Origin: Sphagnum compactum
Lineage: Eukaryota; Bryophyta; Sphagnopsida; Sphagnales
DNA: 64,000 nt
Reading direction: 5' to 3'
NCBI GenBank assembly: GCA_965153455.1
Contig: OZ234493.1
Location: 10,158,213-10,222,212 of the forward strand
Under the pieces are notes generated by a model. That model saw nothing but the letters and a program-made list of their open reading frames with translations, was not told the DNA's origin and searched no databases. Below, in pieces: positions 24,216-37,041 of this stretch (position 1 is the stretch's first letter; every line of letters begins with the position of its first letter). The translations under genes and the position numbers were made by a program.

Positions 24216-25519
24216 TTGTGGTTTTGAACATGGATAATCCAAATGTTCATATGTGTGCATTTGGTGAAAAAGCAAAGTTGTTCAAAAAGGTCGTGTTAAT
24301 GACTTTTGAGAACCTTGATATTATTCAACATAGAAACACATTGAAATATGTTACTATTCATGGAGGAAGGTATTGGTCCGAAGTTCGACAATATAATTGA
24401 AGCAATGAAATGTTTACTTGCAAAAAAAAACATCCATGATGTTGGATGTTACAACAAGACATGTTATTTCAAGAATTAAAAAAACATTGCTTTCAAGAAT
24501 TTTGTTTTTGGAAGGATGAAATGGCATGGTTTGAAAGGATTGTGTGTGCAACTATGTGCCTTGTCATCTTCCATACATTGATGGAATAATAGATGCAAGC
24601 CTTGTAATGGTTATTGGAGGATTAAAATGCATGTGTTTCCAAAAAACATTACCACAATGTCAGTATGTGGTTAGTGCTCCAAGTATTGGCACATGGGATG
24701 TTAAATGCCATTGTTAGACAAACTTACCAACATGGATTGATTGTGCCCTCAATGTCTACACAAATAAGGTTAGCTACTTGTAGTTGAATTTAAGCAACAA
24801 AAGTTTTGTTAGGAAACTTTGAATGTAATTATACTTGACCAAAGAATTACATGGATCACAACTAGGTGATTAACAATGTCATCACATTTTCACCATGCTT
24901 ATTGGATTCACTATCCCAAAACCAAAGTGTCTTGTTGTAGTGATCCCATAATGTAAAATTCCTAAATCTACACAAAATGTGTTATTTGAGTTAAAGGGAG
25001 ATTATTCCCATATAAGGGGGTGATAGTGTGTGTGTGTATTTTTATAATCACGCTATGATGTATTTATCGTTTGTGATAGCAATAGTTGTAAGTGCTTCAA
25101 TGTGATAATGCACAATAGCTATTAGGATTACTTGGGGTTAATTTTAATGTTTAATATTTTAAAAAATATTAAATAAACAAAGTAATTAAATGTTGGGAAT
25201 AGGTTTGAGATATTTCAAATTTGGGATAATATCTACAGTTGTGGTTTAAAATATTCATCTTTCTCAAATTGAATCTCTTGCACCATCTCTTGTTTTTCCA
25301 TGTTTTGTTTTGCAATTTTATGAAGTTTTTTTTGTTTCCAAGTCTTTCAAGTTTATAGTTTATTTTTACAAGCTTGATGGGAGGCATGTATTTTTCCCAA
25401 GTGGAGTGTGTTAGATTTTGATGGTGTGTGTGTGTGCTTTCTACAATAATGCTATGATGTGTTTATGGTTTGTGGCAATGATAGATGTAAGTGCTTCGAT
25501 GTGGTAGCACATGACATAA

Positions 25520-27723
25520 TATTTTTAAAATTTCAAGTTTCAAAGTGATGAGATATGTTATCATTTCCCGTTGGCCAAGTAGGATCAATGATTACAAATA
25601 ACCAATTCCATAAAGTTGAATCCAACACTCTCAAATGCACTAATGATGATGAATGTGTTTTCCACATGCACCCATGATATAAGGTGACCTGCAAGTAAAT
25701 CTTCCAAGTGCTTTACAAGTAGATGGAGTTGGGGGGTCCTTTTAGTTCAACCCACTTTAACCTATGCCATTGTTGGGAAATAAAAATTTAAAAATTCTGA
25801 TAGATGATTATGTTGCACATGCATGTAATTAATTTATAATTTGGTTATGGTTGTCATGTGTTATGATGTTGTTGTCCGCAACCATCAACTAAACAACAAC
25901 AAACTCTCATATATGATGTAACACATAGATCACCAAAATAATTAAAGACACAACATAATAGAATTATCCCTGAACATCAAACGTTTGAAACCTCATTCCC
26001 ATTGAACTGGTTTTAAATTAACCCAAAACATAATAACTTTTTTATACTAACCCAATGAAACTGAAACTTAACCAGGCAAGCAAACTAAAACTCCTGACAT
26101 GATGGTGTTTACATGTGCCTGTGTGAACACTTTGAGTCCTTTTTTTTAGCATTTGAATGGTGTACAAGTGAAGTATGTGCCAATTTCATTGTTTCAAGTT
26201 TCTGCCATTTAGTGGTGTAAGTGAAATGTCAGAAGGGAAGGAAGGAAGGAAGGAAGGAAGGAATGTCTACATGTGGACATAAACTTGCCTCAAAAGATTG
26301 CAAGTGGTGGGTGCTGTTTGTTGTCCTTGCTCTTGAAGAAGATAGTGAAAGATTGAGAAGCAGTCTATGTCTGATGTCCTTAAGGTGATTCTCTTTGGGT
26401 GATCTTCTAGGGTCGAGTCATACATAAGTATCTTCAAAAGTACTGTTGCCTAGGGTTAGTTTCGACATTGACAAAATGAATAAAAAAAAATTTCCAAAAA
26501 AAATTAATTCATTTTAAAATTTTAAAATTATTGAATTTTCCATAATCTATTATTATGATATTGTCACATAAGTAGTTAAATTATTCGGAGTGTAGCCTAT
26601 GATAATTATGATGATTTTCAACATGTCAACTTCATATTTTCACAAAAAATAATTTCTTTATTTTTGAGGATTATTTTAATGATGAGACTGACCTTAGGGT
26701 AAGGTAATGAGAACTTCTCTATAAGCAACCAGTCTTCAGGTTAATTTTTTAAAAATTGTTGAAAAATTCAACTCTCACCTTGTGAAAAATTATTTATTCT
26801 CCCAAACATCAGGTTGTTATTATTATAAATACACAATGAAAGGTGAACTTTGCATAATTGTTTCTCGTATGTTGAATTTCTGAAAAATTAAATTTGATGT
26901 TGCCTAACCTCATTTTTAAAAAATATATATATTCGACAAAAAAAGAAGAAGTGCTGAACATCGTGTATATCTATACTATATGTACATTATTCAGCAGTGC
27001 TGCTACTCGGGGTGAAAAACATAATCCAACACAAAATGCTGAAAATATCTTCCTTATAGATATAAGTTTGTTTATTTTAATCAAGAGTGGAGAGAACCCC
27101 GTTACACCCTGGAATAGGCCTTGGCACCACATTACAGAACACTGCTAACCTGAGCAGTCTCAACATGTTCCGACATGGAATGGTACAGTTCCACTATAGT
27201 TAGTTAACAGTGATGTGAACCCGAATAGAATTGTTGAAGCTCACTACATATGCAAAGTATGCACACTCTATCATTATAATATGCATACCCTACTTAAATA
27301 GCAAGTTTGAAAAAAAAAAATTGTAACATTTTTAAACATGCTGAATTTTTTTAAGAAAATAAAAATTCTCCAAGATTTCTATTTTGTGAAGGAAAATGAA
27401 GCATATTTGGGAATATTCCAGTTGTCGAAATGAAATCTTCAAAATTAAATTAAAATAATTGTTCAACTGAGAACTCACAACAAACCTGCTATTTAACTAC
27501 GGTTTGAAAACATCCTGAGGTACATGACCCTTTCTGTTTGAAAACAAGCATCACTCTGCCACTAAGCTGTGTCCTTCACCCTAGCGAAGGGGAAGAGTTA
27601 GCAGAGGCACTACTACAACACCCAAGGTTTCTTGCTTCTTCACCCTTTGAAAACAATGGAAAGATGATGCACAGAAGAGAGGGTTACTTACTACTTGAGA
27701 CAGCAAAGACATGGCAAAAGTGA
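25520..27723. other. AT-rich intergenic DNA, no gene seen
   Basis: The only clear structure is a (GGAA)n microsatellite (next entry). Frames at 26894-27148 and 27538-27723 have no family similarity. Confidence 0.4.
26236..26263. repeat. (GGAA)n microsatellite
   Basis: Seven tandem GGAA units in otherwise AT-rich DNA. Confidence 0.9.
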
Positions 27724-28108
27724 ACAAGCACACACGAGCACACAATGCAGGATGGATGATATGTGGACAGCAAACACTTTTCTGTCACATAACTAACCAT
27801 GGTCGATCACGATGTACTAACTTCTAACCATCTACATTTTCCGTATCTAACTGGTAGCCACCATGTGCCTTTTACCTTCCAACCAATATACCAATGTATG
27901 TAGGTTAGTTAATATGTAGGTTTACATACTAACCAGTTACATTCCCGACCTAATTACCTAAGGTAGTTACTAGTTACCTAGTATTGTGAGGTGAAAAATA
28001 AGAGCGGTTACAAAGAATAGTTCCGTAGGTGGAACCTTGGTAACGCAGCTGTGGTTCATCCACAACCCAACCCAGTCATAACAGGTTTCCAATGGATGGT
28101 GCACTGGT
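27724..28108 (+). mobile_element. Family C TIR element, uninterrupted copy
   Basis: The left end ACAAGCACACAC is a diverged form of ACCAGCGCCCACC, and the right end is GGTGCACTGGT. The interior shares CTAACCATGGT, AGTTACCTAGTA, CCTTGGTAAC, CATCCACAAC and ATAACAGG.TTCCA with the 39109-40151 copy in the same order. This copy lacks the 695-bp insert of that element, so it shows the empty site. Confidence 0.6.
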
Positions 28109-29673
28109 GGGTGGTAGTAGCCTGCCCCGGGTGGTCGGATAATCTCTGAGACCTGCCGGCTCTGTAGGTGATGCTGTAGTAGTAGTACCTTGGCAGCTTT
28201 GACAGTAATTATATTATTATTTGTAAAAATGATGAATTTTTTTAATAAAAATTACTTTAAATAAATTTTGTGAGGGAAAATGGAGAATCTTTTGAAAGAT
28301 TTTCAAAATTTTCAAATTTTCAAATTGGAATGTTCAAAATTAATAAATTATTGGACAGACATGTGTTGGAGCTGCCCCTGTACAAAAGTATATTACATAA
28401 CTAAGTACCAAGAATAGAGTTTGTTTCAACCTACTCACAATGCTTTCAAGTGTCTGTCACAATGCTTTTGTTAGTGGACTTGTTGTCGCTTGGAATCATT
28501 TTTTACATGTTACAAAAAAAATTCATTTCATCATTCATGCACACCCATGGCTTCTGTGGGCCTTACAACATGAAGAAATCAGGTATGCTTGTTGATTGAT
28601 GGGGGGTCGTGTGTAATTTTTAAAGTAGTAGCGTTATATTTTTGGAATATTAAAAACTTTTTCAAGGGAACGGGAGAGAAAGATTTTGAGAATGTTATTT
28701 TACAACCAATTTTTCTCCCCTTAATTTTACAAGCAAGGGTAAAAACCTTATTGTTTTTCAGTTTTGGAAAGAAGGTGATCATGAGGTTGCCCTAAATTTT
28801 TTGGATTCCATTAACTTATCCAACTTTCTCCTACTAGGTACCCATTTTGTGTATAAGAGCTTTAAACAAGAGAAAAGCCGAGAAGCTTGTGTGGTTCCAA
28901 ACAATAGAGACGAGAACCAAAACATGCATTGCACAACCATACTAAAGATTCGGCAACCTACTTAGCCTAAGGAGGTATGTCAAAATTTCATACATTAACA
29001 AAAACATGCAGAGCTTTCAAAGCAATTCCGCCCCTAAGCAGACCAAGGTCAGAAAAACTCATGAGAAAAATAATTCTCCAATGCCCAATGTAACAAATAA
29101 TTTGCAACCACAACTCATGGGATAAGAAAAGAACCCGTGTGCGTCCTTCGGCCTCTCAAGTAGCATATTCCTTTTTGCCCTTTCTAATCCATAAATCAAT
29201 TCCAAGTTTTGAACAAAGATATTAAACCCTAAACCTCGTAAGCTTGGGTGGGTCATTGTGATGCACCTTCATAAATGTTTACCACAGTTACACATGCGGT
29301 TCAACCTGGTTATGTCAGATACAACATTTTGTTTGGGTGGTGTATTTAATTCATCAAAACCCAATTCCCACAATCTCTTCTTTCTACCAGTTCGTGGTGG
29401 GTGCTATTTGGGAACAACTTAAGGAACCCATATTGGTAATATTATAAAGAGTCATTGGGAGCATGGTAGCGGGGCCAGAATGGTGACCATATGGAACACA
29501 TTGGGAACAATAATATCCAAAAAAATCTAAACTAGGGGACCTCCAATAGGGCTCTTGGGTGGGGTGCATGCTGCCTCAACTCATTGGCAGCATATTACAT
29601 TCTGTCCTTTATTGGTCACCATTTTGTGCATAGGCTAATGGCAGGGGCATGAATTGTGGGGACATACTAGTGA
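28109..29673. other. Intergenic DNA, no gene seen
   Basis: A short GC-richer tail (28109-28200) follows the TIR element, then AT-rich sequence. The 60-88 codon frames have no similarity I recognise. Confidence 0.4.
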
Positions 29674-30027
29674 GAGCATTTCCAGCGGTGCTCAGTTTGT
29701 GACCCTGCAAATATATATTTCACATCCAAGTTCAGTTCTTTACCCCCTTTTGCAACCCCACCCATAAAACTGAAACTGGAACAGCAAATAGGTGGGGAAC
29801 TACTAACAGCAAACCACCTGGACCAATCATTATGATGGGCCGAACAGAAACACTGAGCAGCGGTTAGATCATATTTGTTACACTCTTTCCTGCAGGTGCA
29901 CAGAGCTGCTGTGCCTTTTACCAACCGCGGCAACCTGCGTAATTATGCTGACCCAAAACCATCTTCCTGAGCCAAACCGGCATGTGGCGGATTTTCTTCA
30001 CCATACCGAGCACCGCAGGAGATGCTC
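29674..30027. mobile_element. Family B MITE, copy 1 (GAGCATCTCC type)
   Basis: The left end GAGCATTTCCAGCGGTGCTC and the right end (inverse of GAGCATCTCCTGCGGTGCTC) form TIRs of about 20 bp with two mismatches. Flanks are TGA and TTA, so any 3-bp duplication has decayed. Internal blocks TGTGACCCTGCAA, CCCACCCATAAAACTGAAAC and CTACTAA.AGCAA are shared with the 44308-44669 copy. It has no coding capacity. Confidence 0.75.
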
Positions 30028-32351
30028 TTATCCCAATACATAAATTGTTGCAAACTTCATTACGAGGGGACACTTTGATTGGTCTAACACATTTGAGGCA
30101 TGTAGAAATTGGAGTGCAAGCATCTACTCTCTGCCCTCAAACTACTCGTGTGGGGCCAAGCTGCATCAGTTTTATGTCACATGGCCTCAATAAGCTTCAA
30201 TGGCATCTCATAAGGTGCAGCCACAAATGCCATCAACTTACCACTTATTTGCCTGTTACTTGTCAAGAAGAAAACATTAAGTGTAGGGTAGAGTCTGAGG
30301 TGGAGGACATATTTTGAACATGCCCCCAACCATTGGGCCTTATGCACCATGAAGCCTAAGGGAAACCTTGTCATAAGTCTAAACATATGTTGATGACAAG
30401 GTGAATAGGACTAGGACAGATCTTACACCTATTTATAGGTGTAAGGTCCTTCTTACTCCTAAATATTATTCGGATATCAGTGCCCTTTTCTAAGAGGGAT
30501 ATTCAAGGAAAAAAGGGTGCACTCTGCATACACTAGGAAAATTCTGGGAGTAATTTATGACTAGCTAAATGTCTTCAAAGGTGAAGGCCTGAATATGGGT
30601 TCAAAGCTCCTATAAGGGTCTCCTACTTAGAAAAGAAAGCAAGTAAAAATTTACAATCTGGTTTCACTTGAAACACTATTAGCAATGGACATGAAAATTC
30701 ATTTTTAACATTGGGATTGGCAGAAGAAAAAATTGATGTTAGGTAAGCACTTGAAGCTGAAAATAGCCATAAGATAGACGACACTCAAGGTAATAATAAT
30801 GCTCTGCAAAAGACACATAACACCAGCCTTTGAAATGAGGAGAGGTCGGAGGGGGGGGGGGGAGGTGGGGTGCTTAATCATGTTCCCCCCAGTATGAAAG
30901 ACATATTTAAATTATTTTTCAAAATAATCTATTTTGTGAAAAAAAACCCATATATATATATTTTTTTAAATTTTAAAAACCATCACAAACTTGTTGTCAG
31001 TAAAAGATCTCATTTCCTTTGTCCAGAACTAACTAACGGCTCTCTCTCTCTCTCTCATGATCACTTCTTCTCAAGTGCTGCTCCGAAAATGATGCAAAAG
31101 CATCACAAATTTTGAATTGAGCTGGCTTTAGGGTTGAGGGTTTAAGGTTGAGTAACAGGGTGCCCTGGGGTTGTCCACCACCCAACTTTTCCAACAACAA
31201 AACTCAACTCCTAATTGCTCAGATCTGATTTTGTCTGATATGATATGTCTTCTTGTCAGTTAGTGTGGGTCATCGAGCCTCTAGGACTTAGTTCCTTTCT
31301 TTTGCCCCGCATTCCAAGCCTTTCTTGTTCTTTTCCTTGGGAAATCCAAAAATTTCCAATTTTTCATTAATTATGTGTCCCAATTAGCTCCCCTGGCTGG
31401 CACTCTCACACTTGTGCATTGCATGCCATAATACCTTGGCCATTTCAACACATGTCTGTGGAATAATTAACTAATTTTGAAAAATTCATCTCAACAAATG
31501 AAATATTCCTAAATATTCACTATTATCCTTCCAAAAAAAATTTGATTTGGAAGAAATAAAATTTGAAAATTTCAACATTTCTGAAAATAATATAATTAGT
31601 GTCGAATTGGCCAAGGTACTAGCGTATTTACTTTGTGTTTGTATTTTGTTCCACCACAAGGGGGTTTGCCGTGTGCAGCAGTGTTGGGTGGGTGCAAGGT
31701 TTGGTAGGTTACAATCATTGGTTCTGATTTCCATTAGTGAAAGCCCAAATCAACATTTTGGATTTGATTCTTGGAATCAAATCGGAAAACAGAATCAGGT
31801 TCTTAGTTTTTTGAGAACAAGAACTGAAACCAGAACTCGGGTTCTGAGTTTCTTAAAAGGAAAACAATCAAATTTATTAATTGAAAAAAAACTAAAACCA
31901 AGGGCTAACTAGAGATTAATTCACAAATTGATTGTCAGGTTACCCAGAACCAGATTGAAATTGAGTTGTGACTCGTGACTGGAACCTGAACTGGAACACA
32001 GAATTGTATCATCAATTCCATTCATATGTGGAACTCAAACTGAATACATTCTCATTTATTTTTTAGAACTAGAACTGGAGGTTGTTCTTCGTAAAAACAA
32101 GGCATCACAAACATGTTGGCCCTGCCAATAGATAAGATGGTTGTACATCTACCTACTGTGTCCACACTCTGAACACGAAAAAAAATCTGTTCCAATCTAA
32201 ACAGTCTAAACACTTTCACCAAAGAAACCGGTTCACTTAATGTGAAACTGATTCTAATAAGGTATAACTTCCAAAAGTTGGATCCAATACGATAGTCCCT
32301 GTCCCTGTGGGGGCAGGGCCCAATAAAGAACTTCCCAACACTGGTTTGCAC
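30028..32351. other. Intergenic DNA, no gene seen
   Basis: It contains a G-run near 30851-30862, a (CT)n run near 31040-31055 and GGTTC/GAACC-rich degenerate sequence at 31750-32000. Frames at 29982-30317 and 31547-31912 have no recognisable similarity. Confidence 0.4.
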
Positions 32352-32760
32352 CAGTGTTGACCAGGTATTGCTTTTTTTTATGACTATGAGGTAGGGTTTT
32401 TTTCGAATTTTTTTGGGATCACACAGGTTATCAATATCAATATGAGAATTTTTTTGAGTGCCAAGTAAGTTCTCAAATTACTGCTTAATAACTATTTATC
32501 AAACCTGCCGATTATACACTGGTCATAGGGTTTTTTAAATAAAAATAAAAATATTAAAAAAAACTTTCTGCATTAATATTTAAAGATTGATAACCTATTT
32601 GCATGATAATCAGGTCATCCAGGTAAGTATTAGATTTTGAATTTTCGACAGCATGTGGTTATCAATTTAACTGGTTTTTTTTTTTAAATCAAGAATTCCC
32701 TGGTAAGTTATCAATAACTGGCTTATAACCAGCTCAAAACTCAATAGCTGACCAACACTG
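32352..32760. mobile_element. hAT-like non-autonomous element with perfect 8-bp TSD
   Basis: The left end CAGTGTTGACCAGGTATTG and right end CAATAGCTGACCAACACTG are inverted partners. The octamer GTTTGCAC directly flanks both sides (32344-32351 and 32761-32768). The 8-bp duplication plus a CAGTGTTG-type terminus fits hAT. The 409-bp interior is AT-rich with no transposase frame. The perfect TSD implies modest age. Confidence 0.82.
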
Positions 32761-32768
32761 GTTTGCAC

Positions 32769-34500
32769 TCTGGCATTGCATTCACTTTGTATTTGTGTTT
32801 TGCTACCTTCCAAACAGGGTTCACACTCTCTTGTGTGCTTGTTTCACTTGCTTTGTACTTGTCTTTCTTTTTTCCCTTAGCAATTCTTTTCATTTCAATC
32901 TATTTTTTGTTACATGTACATCAATAATCATGCGATTAATTGGCTCTTGACCTTCTAACTATTCACCAAGCATAACCTCTTAACCTTCCTTTTATTTCAT
33001 AAGCACATCATTTGGACAAGACATTGAATATGAGTTTTTGTCCATTGAGAGGAGGGTTACATGACTATTTATCCATACACAAGCATGTTATGGTGTCACT
33101 CTCAAACTTTTGAAAGGTAGGTTATGTCTATTAATTGATGAGAGGTTGTCAATAATTGGAAATACCTTTGGCATTATCAAACCGTAGCTATTTTTTGGTA
33201 ATTGAAGTGTAAGGTAACACTTGGAGTTGCAGGCATTATCAAAATAAGGGCCCATGCAAGGTAGGGTTGATTCCAATGTGGTTGAGAACGTTACCTAATG
33301 TAACAATCAGCAAATTTTAATCAATTATTTTTTTCTTTTTCATGATATTTGACGGGTACCTATTGAATACCCATTGAGCATCATACAAAAAAAATAAAAT
33401 CACAATGCAAGGAATTTTGAAAAATGAAATGTTTGTTCTTGCAAACATTTCATTTTTTGCAATGCCCCATGAGTTTTTCTGCATCTGGATATACTGTAAT
33501 ATTCATAGGAGACATGGGATTACTTCTATGAAAAAATGTATTTTTGCTAAGCATCCAGCCACTTGGCATATGTGAAAAAAATGCTTATTTAATTGTTGCT
33601 ATAGAAAAGTAGTGTCAAAAAACATTCAAAAAAAGATGTGGTGTTGGTTGTAGGGCCACCATAGATCATTTTGAGAGTGCTAATCCTTATAAAAAATATG
33701 ATGTGAAACCCCCAAAAAAGTCATTAAGGACTTGTTATTTGTTGCCAAACTTTACATGTCTAATAGGCAATTTGCATTTGAGAATGAGGCAAGTATATCA
33801 AAATTCAACCATTAGTGGTATTGTTGTTTGTCCTTATCAAAGAGCAATTTGTAATTCTAAATGTGTAATGCACTACAAGATTTTGTGGTTCCATGAGATT
33901 TTGGTTACATTTAATCATAGTAAAACTTTGCTTAATGTGAGTAAAAGGAAAAAAATAAGATTGGTAAAAAGTTAAATATATTTTTAAAAAAATCTCTTTG
34001 ATAATCCATGTAAACACTAAACTTGTTGATTCTCAACAAGATCTTGCAAAAATCAACCCTTATGCATTCCAGGCGATTCTTAAACCCAAAAAAAATTTGA
34101 TACCCTTATTGACTAGTCATTCTGAAAACTTGATTACAAGGGAGGTCCCCAAAATCTTTAAAACTCCTGATATTTGCTACCATATGTGTAATAGAAAATT
34201 AAGATTTTTCAAATAACTAGCCTGGTGGATATTGAAAAAAAAAATCAATATCTTGCTAACATTGGTTTTTATGACCTCGTGGTGGTTGTTACCTAGTGTA
34301 TAATATATATACAATTCCTTAGCAAATACTTGAGGCTAGCGAGTCTTTTTCTTTCTTTTTTTTTTTTGGCAAATTTATGAACTGGTGCGACAACATTTTT
34401 GTTTAAAGCTTTCTGGAGATTTTCCAGTGCAATTTTTACTAAACTTGGTGTTGAAAATAAAATAAAATGTAGCCACTTTTTAGACCTCAAAATTTTGAAA
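32769..34500. other. AT-rich intergenic DNA, no gene seen
   Basis: Lysine-rich frames at 33703-33975 and 33998-34216 reflect AT-rich composition and match no family I know. Confidence 0.4.
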
Positions 34501-34699
34501 AAAAAACCCTAAAATATGAGGAAGGCTCTTATTTGTGCCACTAAAGTTTTTATTTATTTTGGCTAGGTTTACATCAATAATCATGCAAAATAAAAAGGAG
34601 GGAAGAAAAAAACCACTGAAAGGCATAAGCCCTAAAAAAGAAATAGAAGCCATGTGAAGAAAAAGCACATAAAATAATAAGTACCGAGCGCAGAGGTAC

Positions 34700-35418
34700 A
34701 CCATTTTGTCGTCTTTTTTGTCGTGTTTTTGGGGGTGCAAAGGGGCCCCACACTTTTGTCTGCAGCGAGCAGGCTCCTCTCTGCCGCTTATTGCTTTGCG
34801 TTCTGTGCTCAGTAGCTTGCTCTTGGAACATGTCTCGTCTGCTGCTCCAGCTGCTGCTTCTTCCACTACTTTCCCTGTAGAGCTTGTACCCTCAATGCCA
34901 CTTGACAATTACTTCTCGCTCTTGCTCTTGTTCTTCCTCTTCATCTTCTTCTTCACTTTCTTCTCCTTCTTCTTCTGCTGATTTCTTTTTTTCCTTTCCT
35001 TGTTGGAGCAAAACGGCATTGAGGAAAAATCGCTGCATTGATGATGATCTTGGAGTTTTGCTGGAGGAATTGATCTATCTCCCGTTGGGATTTTTGGGAG
35101 GAACACGGCATTTCTGGAGTTGCGTAAGTGTGTTCTTATGATGTGTATTTTCTGCCATTTCAACTCTTTCAATGATGATGATGATGATGATGATGTAGAG
35201 CGGGGGAAATCTGCTTTGTTGGTTTTTTCTTTCGGTTTTGGTGTTTGGTTGCATTCCTTCCATGGATGGATACCTTTGAGAAGTGAGAGCTGGCAGTGGG
35301 TTGAATTGTTGTCTGACTGCCATAGTATGCTCCGTATGTTGGTTCTCGTCGTTGCATTGTGGATCTCAGATATCGACTTAGCACGCATCTCTTAGAGAGG
35401 AGACTTGACGGAACAGAA
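34700..35418 (+). other. Presumed promoter/5' leader of the 540-residue gene
   Basis: CT-rich tracts (34900-34985) and an (ATG)8 run at 35172-35195 precede the chosen start. GCGTAAGTG near 35124 and CTCTTAG near 35393 could bound a leader intron of about 270 bp, removing the ATG repeat from the mature leader. This is not provable from sequence alone. Confidence 0.4.
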
Positions 35419-37041
35419 ATGGCGGGAGCACAGGTGGAGTTGCATGCTCGCCGCCTTGTCTACCTTGGCAAGCAGAAGGAGAGTATGGATATGACGGCGG
35501 CTGCAAATCTCCTCCTCCCAAGTACAAGCCGTGGTACCAGTGTCACCCGGAAGCAACTGTCGAACAGCGAACCCGGATGTAACAAGGAAGATTTGCTGTT
35601 GCAGAAAAAACAGAGTTCCGAGAATGTGCTCGACGAAGAGGGCAACATGTTTTTGGATGTTGGAGAGACAATGCTGCCGGAATGCAGAGACGCTCCCGGT
35701 GGAGCGCAGCATGAGCAAGAGCAAGGCTCATTCATGAAGCTGGCAAACTTCAACATGCTCAGCAAATTGCCTGAAGCTCAACCCATGGCTATGGAACCCT
35801 CATCACCCTCACCATTGTCATTGTCACCTGTAATGGCATCTGCAACATTGCATTCTTGTGAGTCTCAAGCTCTCTCTTCAACAGTAGTTGCCAACTCCAT
35901 GTATTCTTCTTCCCCTGCACAGCTGCCTGCGGTGGCCATGACAATTACACATAAGGTGAGTCAAGAGAAGGAGGAATCTGGTGAGGAAGAAGGCTATGTG
36001 TCTCTCACATCATGTGCCATCATCCTTATAAGTTTGGGTTTGCGTGCTCTTCGCCACTTGATTCACAGCTATCAGAACTTCTCCTTGAAGTCTGAAAGAG
36101 CCTCTGCATTTCCCAGAGAAAGCAAGCTGTTATCTTCTCAGAAGCTTGTTGTTATGGAGAAAGCAAGCACGCACATTGACTTCACCTCATCTTCTGAGGA
36201 GTTTCATGATACAGAGGAGAGTAAACCCCAAGATGCAGCAGTGGCCAACTCCACCAAAAAAGTGGAGGAAGAAGAAAAAGAAAAACAAGAAGAAGAACAA
36301 CAAGAATCTCCAAAACCTAATGAGGAGCTGCAGCAAACTGACCCAGTGGTGCCAATTGTGAGACAGAAGAGCAGGGAGAGTTCAGAAAGAGCATTTTTGC
36401 AGGGACGAGGTCTCTATTCTCGAACACACTCCATGCTAACAGTTCACACGCCAGATCTCAGGGGATTCTTGGGGTTACCGAAAAGCTCAGGACCAAGTGG
36501 AGAAGTGGGAGTGAAGCAAATAGACCGGCTTGGGGCAAGGCTTTCGCATATGATGAGCAAGTCCAACTATGGCAAACCTTTGCGTTCTGAAAAAGGCAAA
36601 GAATCTATTCATAGCATTCCTTCAACACACAGCATGCCTCCACGCACCCAACCAGCATCAACCTGGGAAGTACCAGTTGCAAAACCAGTTGAAAGAGAGA
36701 CAATCCCAGGTCATGTTCTCATGCCACCGCCATCCCCATTACCGCCATCTGAATCATGGTTTGCAGCCACAACATCGTCCAAGAAGCCACTTGGGACCTT
36801 CATTCGTGAAAAGCATGCAGGATCTAGGAGGAAGTCTGCATCCTTTGAGGAAATACCACCTCGTCCTAGTAACAATTCTCAACAGATGGCTGCTGGCGGC
36901 TCCAAGGGTTTGCATCAGCGTAGACAATCCTTTGAGGAATTACCACCTCGTCCCCCCAGTAACAAATCTCAACGAATGGGCAGCTCCAAGGATTTGTTTC
37001 AGCGTCGACAACCCTTTAGACCTACAATGCAAGCAGTCTGA
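35419..37041 (+). CDS. Unrecognised 540-residue protein with one hydrophobic segment and C-terminal RRxS/PPRP repeats
   Basis: I do not recognise this protein. The start MAGAQVELHA at 35419 follows a possible leader splice acceptor; an in-frame ATG at 35359 would add 20 residues. The frame is unbroken for 1.6 kb with balanced codon use. Residues 194-211 (VSLTSCAIILISLGLRAL) form one short hydrophobic segment, preceded by acidic and followed by basic residues, so a single-pass or tail-embedded topology is possible. Residues 281-297 are a Glu/Lys-rich helix-like run. The C-terminus has about 2.3 tandem units of about 30 residues: RRKSASFEEIPPRP (470-483), RRQSFEELPPRP (501-512) and RRQPF (529-533). 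The first two contain R-R-x-S, a consensus for basophilic kinases, and a PPRP core that could be an SH3-like ligand. The third unit has Pro in place of Ser. Function unknown. Confidence 0.72.
   Translation: MAGAQVELHARRLVYLGKQKESMDMTAAANLLLPSTSRGTSVTRKQLSNSEPGCNKEDLLLQKKQSSENVLDEEGNMFLDVGETMLPECRDAPGGAQHEQEQGSFMKLANFNMLSKLPEAQPMAMEPSSPSPLSLSPVMASATLHSCESQALSSTVVANSMYSSSPAQLPAVAMTITHKVSQEKEESGEEEGYVSLTSCAIILISLGLRALRHLIHSYQNFSLKSERASAFPRESKLLSSQKLVVMEKASTHIDFTSSSEEFHDTEESKPQDAAVANSTKKVEEEEKEKQEEEQQESPKPNEELQQTDPVVPIVRQKSRESSERAFLQGRGLYSRTHSMLTVHTPDLRGFLGLPKSSGPSGEVGVKQIDRLGARLSHMMSKSNYGKPLRSEKGKESIHSIPSTHSMPPRTQPASTWEVPVAKPVERETIPGHVLMPPPSPLPPSESWFAATTSSKKPLGTFIREKHAGSRRKSASFEEIPPRPSNNSQQMAAGGSKGLHQRRQSFEELPPRPPSNKSQRMGSSKDLFQRRQPFRPTMQAV

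Larger units (their letters stand above)
21975..25414 (+). mobile_element. Degenerate Ty3/gypsy-type LTR retrotransposon
   Basis: Two diverged direct repeats flank a plus-strand pol remnant. The left repeat (about 21975-22270) and the right one (about 25125-25415) share AGATATTTCAA.TTTGGGATA, TCATCTTTCTCAA, CTTGCACCATCT, CAATTTTATGAAGTTT and CCCAAGTGGAGTG in the same order. The right LTR probably begins at TGATAGTGTG (25021), directly after a polypurine-like AAGGGGG. The left LTR lacks that beginning and looks truncated. A further copy of the LTR start (GATGGTGTGTG) occurs at about 25420, so a second LTR piece abuts. No primer-binding site was resolved. Confidence 0.6.

Noticed and set aside
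34909-35388. A 159-codon minus-strand frame opposite the 540-residue gene leader
   Set aside because: It is the antisense of CT-rich and (ATG)n low-complexity DNA, giving Lys/Ser/Ile runs with no family signal.
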